In this document: positions 59,101 to 64,000 of the stretch, piece by piece
Numbering within the stretch: the stretch's first letter is position 1
Layout: every line of letters starts with the position of its first letter
Assembly (NCBI GenBank): GCA_002105175.1
Contig: MCGE01000037.1
Span: 221,001-285,000, forward strand
From: Absidia repens
Taxonomy: Eukaryota; Mucoromycota; Mucoromycetes; Mucorales; Cunninghamellaceae
DNA length: 64,000 nt
Direction: 5' to 3'
Translations under genes and position numbers: made by a program
Notes under the pieces: generated by a model
Seen by the model: only the letters and a program-made list of their open reading frames with translations
Database searches by the model: none
Told to the model about the DNA's origin: nothing

Positions 59101-60731
59101 AAGACGAAATTGCAATTAATGGTGTCTCTGGTGACGGTACTCGGCAAAACCGATTGGATATGGAAATGGAAATGGGTCTGGATGGTGAAAGTGGACTTGA
59201 CGACACGCGACAAAATCAACTGGATATCAACAATGATGATAGAGGACTCAATCAATTTAATGGCGGCGACAACCTTCTTGCGACCATACTCTGCAACAGC
59301 GCCGGCAACATTGGACATGATTCATGCGATAGAACTTCAGATACAGATGACGATATTGATTATGTCGTTTTGATGTCGACGTTGACTGATAGAATCAAGA
59401 CTGCATTTGTGGTACCATTGCTTCGAGCTTTGATCAGGGTGATTACAACAAAAACCAACTTGAAGGTGATGATTCTTACAGATGGTTTTACTCGATTATT
59501 TGGTCCAATTTTTACAATGGCGCAAACATTGGCAATCGAACATAAGATTGACAAAAGTTTTACTTGGTCAATAGCAACAGAACTGGGTGAAGCTTTATGG
59601 AAACGAGTGGATGATTTGGAACGTCTTTTTCAATTTTTTGGACAAAACGACGATGACATCAACCACCGACATGAATTGACGGCTGTGGCATTAGCGTATG
59701 CATCTTTTTGGAACATGAAACACTGGCATTCAATTTTGGACATCTTTGGCTTTGACACCGGAAAGGAATCTATAGTGTACTCGACTGGCCCTTTTGGTAT
59801 TCTTTGCCATATGTTGGTGTTTGATGGGGAAAACGATAGGCGACAGGATATTCATTTTGCCCCTAGTGATTCAACTGAAATTTTATCCGACAGAACAAGA
59901 AAGGTGGACAACCATGCAAAACAATATGCGGCGGCGCAGATTCTGACATTATTAGCGCATTCGTTTCGTGCAGTATGGCAGCAGCAACTGGATGATTTCG
60001 TGGAATACATTGATCAGCAACTTCTACAATTGTTACCTAGCCATTTTGCAGAAATGGAACATGAGTCAACGCTTGATGGAATTGGCAATCAGTTACTGAT
60101 ACGAACCGATGATGTTTCAGCTCCTCTTCAAGTCAACCCAAAGGATCTCAGATGGATATCACCAGCATTCAAGGCAATGCTCAGCAACCATTACTCAGAA
60201 GCAAGTACGGATTCAATTTACCTTCATGAAATCACTATGGCAAGTTTGCAACACTTCATTTATGCTAGCCAGATTCTTCAAAATCATTCCCCGGAACAGC
60301 ACGATACGACGATTATGGAATATGAAAAACTATTGGACTCGCTAGAAGGTGATAGATGGGAAGCTACAGTCACATTAATTCATATAGCGGATCGGTACGG
60401 CAGTCGGTTGGTGCAATTATTAGGTGAAAGATGGATTTTGGAACAAATCAAAAGTCAACAACCTGGCTACTTGACAGGATGTATGGTTACCTATCGGCGC
60501 CTAAGAGACAAGCATGGTATGAAGGATGGTGGAGGATTGACAAGTGATTCGTGGCCATTTTCCCGGATCCTGAATCATTGTGTCAAAGCAATGCTTCTGG
60601 ACGTGGTAGGTTTGACGGAATCAGCAGCATTCAAGGACCTTTTACAGATCGATAAGAACAGCAACAACCTGGATGATATTGAAGCCTTTTGCAATGCATT
60701 CTTAGTTTTATATCAACACACCTTAGTTTAA
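56109..60731 (+). CDS. Large helical-solenoid protein with C-terminal BTB/POZ domain
   Basis: A single uninterrupted frame of 1540 residues. Most of the chain is alpha-helical with leucine-rich helix pairs resembling ARM/HEAT solenoids (for example RLLICFDAVLGHLKRR, KSKRALVALEKISRHPRACE, VVPLLRALIRVITTKTNLKV). An acidic low-complexity insertion spans about 980-1090. Near residues 1345-1400 is a BTB-like segment (ISPAFKAMLSNHYSEA, SIYLHEITMASLQHFIYA) followed by helices like a BACK region (LIHIADRYGSRLVQLLGE). BTB proteins commonly serve as CUL3 ligase adaptors. An ARM-plus-BTB plan resembles animal ARMC5, but homology is unproven. It is the longest intron-free gene here, in a window where most genes are split. 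A polyA-type AATAAAAAA follows at about 60836. Confidence 0.8.
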   Translation: MKKTKPHKKASDGDIQLHKLYHALKSPQSTSSKRYLGLLSSAPISSIDQLLCKIASRAQKSSHPTLTSINDAGDDDLERPISDEWPLHRLLICFDAVLGHLKRRSCQHDLLPLRSFKACVRLVLGVLSDAGEISDAVANDDCVIYAVTKLNGAKCWHKLMEHMARLTQRTTSTTNTAESGLVRAILKDIRSRQIHVWILHWATDVSEHDMSPYILPSTSQQTMMRARCYGLRGLLVQSSFFGSDLILHDAYRRLLCNPLFLYFGQGPHTVVKQGTCSSSSLDTSVGKRRRVQQQRHLLDDTTQLLSICTLSSQLLDALCKVEVEQKDIFGSGRGHLTWEAFIGSSTSNSSALARIWTGAILDLLYIEDTATSPPNDNKLDKGRLFYCLTTVLMKLPPDNEVFIHLSPSGQHHNGLITSWFMAMPVLFAQFAYYLQQPHIEELGSGGDSSHGRSGRHDGSGKISMKTNALHSVYTMDVLMRLLTRLCHVSWRCLVLILDRKRQGISENGDLDLQQFGVKMTGCLTNFLLAFTAYPVSVENLVTMAFGDGYGVGANSGMSPTLLSMDLCADVVIRGYFGLTSKIVEESYDLLGPLLETMMQYIQVVPTSWRLEIGPRIAWCVRSQMALLYGDGKLDDSPLGPKFQKLVVYLLHDDGAIDQLAESSTGLGKCIWKPTILQALDGLKVASDLVAVSTSVQSLEPATSVSSISTENLQALAKSKRALVALEKISRHPRACERLAETNILDLIDTTLIPCIWSASSPSVVDDLEAKVRNDLLQHASIHIWSVYGLLVRLLASLSERTSLMRSKLLQERRLVDVIMGLLWCTLRCQTTLYADVQQQDHNEKARERIVACQHVVVASLQVVSAYRYDKSATLEWMSWKQEDERGRTLTLVSALICILVPWYNNDVNGRAVDDDSVNRYQWMIFTNQMTSALNVLEHISYLDECGKQLIHDNDKALWELSRWLAALSSLVDHSQERLHTAGGISDDSSGGSDEVRNQDEIAINGVSGDGTRQNRLDMEMEMGLDGESGLDDTRQNQLDINNDDRGLNQFNGGDNLLATILCNSAGNIGHDSCDRTSDTDDDIDYVVLMSTLTDRIKTAFVVPLLRALIRVITTKTNLKVMILTDGFTRLFGPIFTMAQTLAIEHKIDKSFTWSIATELGEALWKRVDDLERLFQFFGQNDDDINHRHELTAVALAYASFWNMKHWHSILDIFGFDTGKESIVYSTGPFGILCHMLVFDGENDRRQDIHFAPSDSTEILSDRTRKVDNHAKQYAAAQILTLLAHSFRAVWQQQLDDFVEYIDQQLLQLLPSHFAEMEHESTLDGIGNQLLIRTDDVSAPLQVNPKDLRWISPAFKAMLSNHYSEASTDSIYLHEITMASLQHFIYASQILQNHSPEQHDTTIMEYEKLLDSLEGDRWEATVTLIHIADRYGSRLVQLLGERWILEQIKSQQPGYLTGCMVTYRRLRDKHGMKDGGGLTSDSWPFSRILNHCVKAMLLDVVGLTESAAFKDLLQIDKNSNNLDDIEAFCNAFLVLYQHTLV

Positions 60732-61589
60732 TGTATCAACACCTCTGCTAGTATTAGAATAGTCTTTGTTTATTTATTTTATACCCCTAGTCTGGGGATC
60801 TCATACATTTTTTTTGTTCCGCCCATTATCATATTAAATAAAAAAGCTTCTTGGACTTGAAGAAAAACAAAACATATTGATCTTTTTTTTTTGCAGGCTT
60901 ACAAAACATGTTTCCGTCGATGTCGTAGTGGACTACAACGCTTATATCTACGATATCGTACACAACGGCTCCTTTTTTTTTTTTTTTTTGAACTCACTAT
61001 TCATTCCTATCCCCGGACACAATACCATACAAAGACTTTAGATACATGAATACTTCTACTGTACCTATACAGCACATATCAGACCCCTCCCTTTTTTTAC
61101 AGTTTTAAATAAAAATGAATCATTATCTATACAGTATCGCATAGTATCGTCATAAGCAAAGTGGTGATAGTCTCTTCATTTACTTGGGACTTCGAGTTGA
61201 CAATAATATATCAAATGAAATAAAGATAAGTCATTGATTTTTAACTGAGGAAAAAGTAACCATCACTGTATTAGGTCAAAATAATTATATCATTGGAGAA
61301 AAGACTTCCATCTTCTCATAGAAAAATGTATACCATATGATGCATTGTGCAACACCATACAGAGAAACCCTTAATGTTTACAATTTTTTATACTCATACG
61401 GGCAAAAACTAGACCTACTGGTGTCAGAGGTAGAGGAAAATGCTCGATAACCGCATTATATTTATTTAATTAATTGATAGAGCAAGTATATGGCTAATCT
61501 TTGATAGGAAAGTGATCAGAAATCAGTTCCTGAAGCCATCACAGTGGATAAACCAGATAGCAACTGATTCGTAGGACACCACAAAACAA

Positions 61590-62335
61590 CCACGACTGCG
61601 ACATTGTTTATTATCCGATATGCTTGAGGATGGTTAATAAAAAGATATAATTTTTATTGAATATTATTGCTAGATACTAAAACCAAAGACGACGGGGGAA
61701 CGTTTCATGTACTAAGGGATTCAATGTAAGGATCTAACGGAGGAAGGATGAGTAAGATTATCAACAAGGGATTTAAAGAATGGTCGACACTAACCTAAAG
61801 GCTGAATTGTAAAATGGGAGCTAATTTAGCGTACAAACATGGGAAGGACTAAAGGAACATCTTTTATTTGAAATACAACAACGGTCAACTCAATCACAAG
61901 GATGTCGGTAGTAAAAAAAAAAAAAAAAAGGATCAATTGCACAAGACATGAGAGAAACTTCTGGGATACTTTTCCTTGAAACTTGTAAAAAAGAGACACA
62001 TTTTATTAAGTTGTTGATACAAACTATGACATACTAACACTAAACTAAGCTAATGAAGGGTCCAAAAACCCAACTCATAGAGGTGGTCCCAAATCTTGAA
62101 TCCAAAATGAAAGGGTTTCTGCATGCATGTTGTAATCCCTGGGCTGAAAACCCTTCTAAACCAGTCCTGATACAATTCAAGGTCCAAAATAACCCCATAG
62201 AAGTTGAATGGTGAAGAAAAATTGAAATGAAAAAAAAAGAAAAGAAAAAGAAAGGGAGCCGAAAATTTAAAAAGGGCAGGAGAGAGAGAAGAAAAAAATT
62301 TCACGTGGTCGGAATGTGAAAAGTATACCTCCGGT
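61590..62335 (-). repeat. Dispersed repeat R1, copy H
   Basis: Tail at about 61580-61600, AATAAAAATTATATC near 61650, GTGTCGACCATTC block near 61780-61790 (minus strand), AATAAAATGTGTC near 62003, core near 62110-62150, head on the minus strand at about 62303-62323 (CACATTCCGACCACGTG). A 52-base plus-strand T-run lies just beyond the head. Confidence 0.85.
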
Positions 62336-62342
62336 TTTGATA

Positions 62343-62344
<2 letters not shown>

Positions 62345-62396
<52 letters not shown>
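62345..62396. repeat. Long poly-T tract
   Basis: About 52 consecutive T on the plus strand, adjacent to the head of R1 copy H. The exact length is likely unreliable. Confidence 0.9.
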
Positions 62397-62399
<3 letters not shown>

Positions 62400-62514
62400 T
62401 ACCATGGTGTCTCTGGCCCCACTGACATAACATTGGAAATAAGGCGATTCCCTTATGTTAATGTCATTGCAGACAATATGGAGCAAATTGGCCTAGTATA
62501 GCTAACTCCTTTGA

Positions 62515-62770
62515 TATGTCATAGAATAGCTTGTCACTCATCGTAGGATACTTTATCTGAGTTATGTTTATTTGACTACTTGATATTATACTCCCTCCCA
62601 CACACTCCATATTCACCTATATCATATACGCCCCTAAACACCTCACCCTTTATATATTTTTCATCGTATTATCATTGTGTAGACTAAATAGCTTAGTTTA
62701 ATTAGCGTGGCTATATCTACATAGGCTGAATAAAAAATACGTCTTGTCTTTTTATTTTGACATCATCGCT
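62515..62770 (+). repeat. Dispersed repeat R2, copy 2
   Basis: Matches 36595-36870 in ordered blocks (AGAATAGCTTGTCACTCATC, GTAGGATACTTTATC, TATGTTTATTTGA, CACACACTCCATATTCACC, CGTATTATCATTGTG, GGCTGAATAAAAAATACGTC). Position relative to R1 is the same as for copy 1. Confidence 0.7.
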
Positions 62771-63649
62771 CATATATTTAGTTTTTCTTGTCAATTGGGT
62801 ATATGTATCCATCCATAATATACAACTCTGCATATAAAAAGATGCAATTAGTAAAAAATTGTAAAAGAAAACAGTGATGTGATATCATGTGTGTTATATT
62901 TATATGTAAAACTACCATGTACAGAAGAGGGACGGATTGTAATCGTAAACTCCTACTTTTTTTATTGACCTCCACATTAACATGTAAAACATCTTCAATT
63001 ATTAGAGTAAAGCTGTAAATCGATATAAGGCAAGGCATTATTGTGGGTGAATTGATTTTTTATCCCTCTATTAAAGAGAGAGGGTGTAAAGCTTATCTAA
63101 AATCTTTGCTCTAAGATAAAGATCTATGGCTTTGAGATACTCTTCCATTCCTCTCATTCACATCACCGTATGAATGTCGCCGCTATTATTTTTTCCCTTT
63201 TCTGGCACCACGGCCACCACTTTTTCAGGCAACTGTAATAAACATATACAATACACAGCATTACTCTTTATATAGTGGGAAATCCAGAGGTAAAATACGC
63301 TGTAGTCTTTTTTTTTTTTTTTTTTTTTTTTTCGTTACTGAAAAACAGCATTCTTATCGAACTTGACGTCTATGACTTTGCAATATCGGTCAACCGAAGT
63401 TTCTAGCGGCAATTTTTTTTTCCTTTTTTTGAGTCACCAGTATTTAATCCCGCCAATAATATAGCATTACCACTAACGCGATCATTGCTACCCTATATAA
63501 TGCACCCAATTGCGAAATGCTGAGAAGACAGGCAACAAAATATTCTGTATTGGACTTTTTTTTACGCAAGCACATAGCTTTCTTCCTACACATAAATACG
63601 CACACATACAAATACACCGGATTTTACTCATGCCCATTCAACGAGACAA

Positions 63650-63825
63650 TAAAAGGCATGAAAGAGATTAATGATAAAAAAACAAGACATGTTTAATTCA
63701 TATATGCATACAGTATAAACGATGACAATAGCACCAACCTAATCTAATGGTATTATTCTACAATGAAGGTTAATCTAGTGGAAGTTGGAAATCACGAATT
63801 CAAAATGAAAGGGTTTCCCCATGAT
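63650..63825 (-). repeat. Dispersed repeat R1, fragment (copy I)
   Basis: On the plus strand it holds ACAAGACATGTTTAATTCATAT (the AATAAA block altered), a TCTAATGGT...GGTTAATCTAG middle and CAAAATGAAAGGGTTTCCCC, then breaks off just before the core and joins R3. Confidence 0.65.
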
Positions 63826-63832
63826 GTTTGTT

Positions 63833-63870
63833 TTACATTTTGAAAATGCCCCTAATTCAAATTCTAACAC
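63833..63870 (+). repeat. Short repeat R3, copy 2
   Basis: ACATTTTGAAAATGCCCCTA followed by ATTCAAATTCTAACAC. Matches 44245-44290 over about 30 bases and again follows an R1 copy. Confidence 0.5.
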
Positions 63871-64000
63871 TAATACTAGATCACCAGTGTCCCGTTGAGT
63901 CTTGTCATCATAACATTCAGACTTTAAAGAAAAAAAAGAAAAAAAAGGAAAAAAAAAAAAAGAATGAAATTAGAGCCTAAAAAAAGTCAGAAATCATGTG

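Larger units (their letters stand above)
60732..64000. other. Repeat-rich right end
   Basis: No convincing gene. It contains R1 copy H, R2 copy 2, an R1 fragment (copy I), R3 copy 2 and very long T-runs (62345-62396, 63308-63332). A TATA-like CCTATATAATGC (63491-63502) with an upstream ATCCCGCCAAT (63447-63457) could be a promoter, but no coding region follows before the window ends. Confidence 0.5.

Noticed and set aside
61917..61929. Homopolymer-flanked ORFs such as poly-Lys or poly-Phe frames across the window
   Set aside because: Frames dominated by Lys or Phe runs result from A- and T-tracts in introns and intergenic DNA.

Overview
This window looks like nuclear DNA from a filamentous early-diverging fungus, most likely Mucoromycota (Mucorales-like). 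Genes are split by short GT-AG introns with T-rich acceptors, intergenic DNA is AT-rich with many homopolymers, and the gene set is plainly fungal. I rebuilt exon structures by eye. For most genes the exon lengths sum to an exact multiple of three, which supports the models. The species assignment is inference.

Layout. 0-4 kb: a small secreted Cys protein (+) and a Ded1/DDX3 DEAD-box helicase (-). 6-13 kb: a PH-domain anillin/Bud4-like protein (-) and the MutY/MYH adenine DNA glycosylase (-), divergent from TOM22 (+). 15-24 kb: ornithine decarboxylase antizyme, enoyl-CoA reductase TSC13 and the 17-exon UGGT folding-sensor glucosyltransferase (all +). 25-27 kb: an HSD10-type short-chain dehydrogenase (-). 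28-32 kb: a PX-PH-RhoGAP protein of the Bem3 type (+). 32-37.7 kb: a repeat-rich gene desert with one candidate small gene. 37.7-43 kb: phosphatidylinositol synthase (-), an LRR protein (-) and adrenodoxin reductase (+, with a one-base frameshift). 44.8-50 kb: a Trk potassium transporter (-) and a PPR protein (-), divergent from the PP2A B55 subunit (+). 55-61 kb: ATP synthase subunit j (+) and an intron-free 1540-residue solenoid/BTB protein (+). 61-64 kb: repeats.

The genes are mostly unrelated housekeeping functions: translation, DNA repair, mitochondrial import and respiration, ER folding, very-long-chain fatty acid and inositol lipid synthesis, polarity and phosphatase signalling, potassium uptake. 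There is no sign of a biosynthetic cluster, prophage or CRISPR array.

Most notable: (i) a dispersed non-coding repeat (called R1 here) of about 0.6-0.75 kb, in eight near-complete copies and one fragment, always beside a gene 3' end, with polyA-signal-like AATAAA motifs and a conserved head resembling a tRNA box B; (ii) an antizyme gene that carries the classic TCC-TGA +1 site but whose main frame is also open from the first available ATG; (iii) one-nucleotide anomalies in the adrenodoxin reductase and B55 genes.
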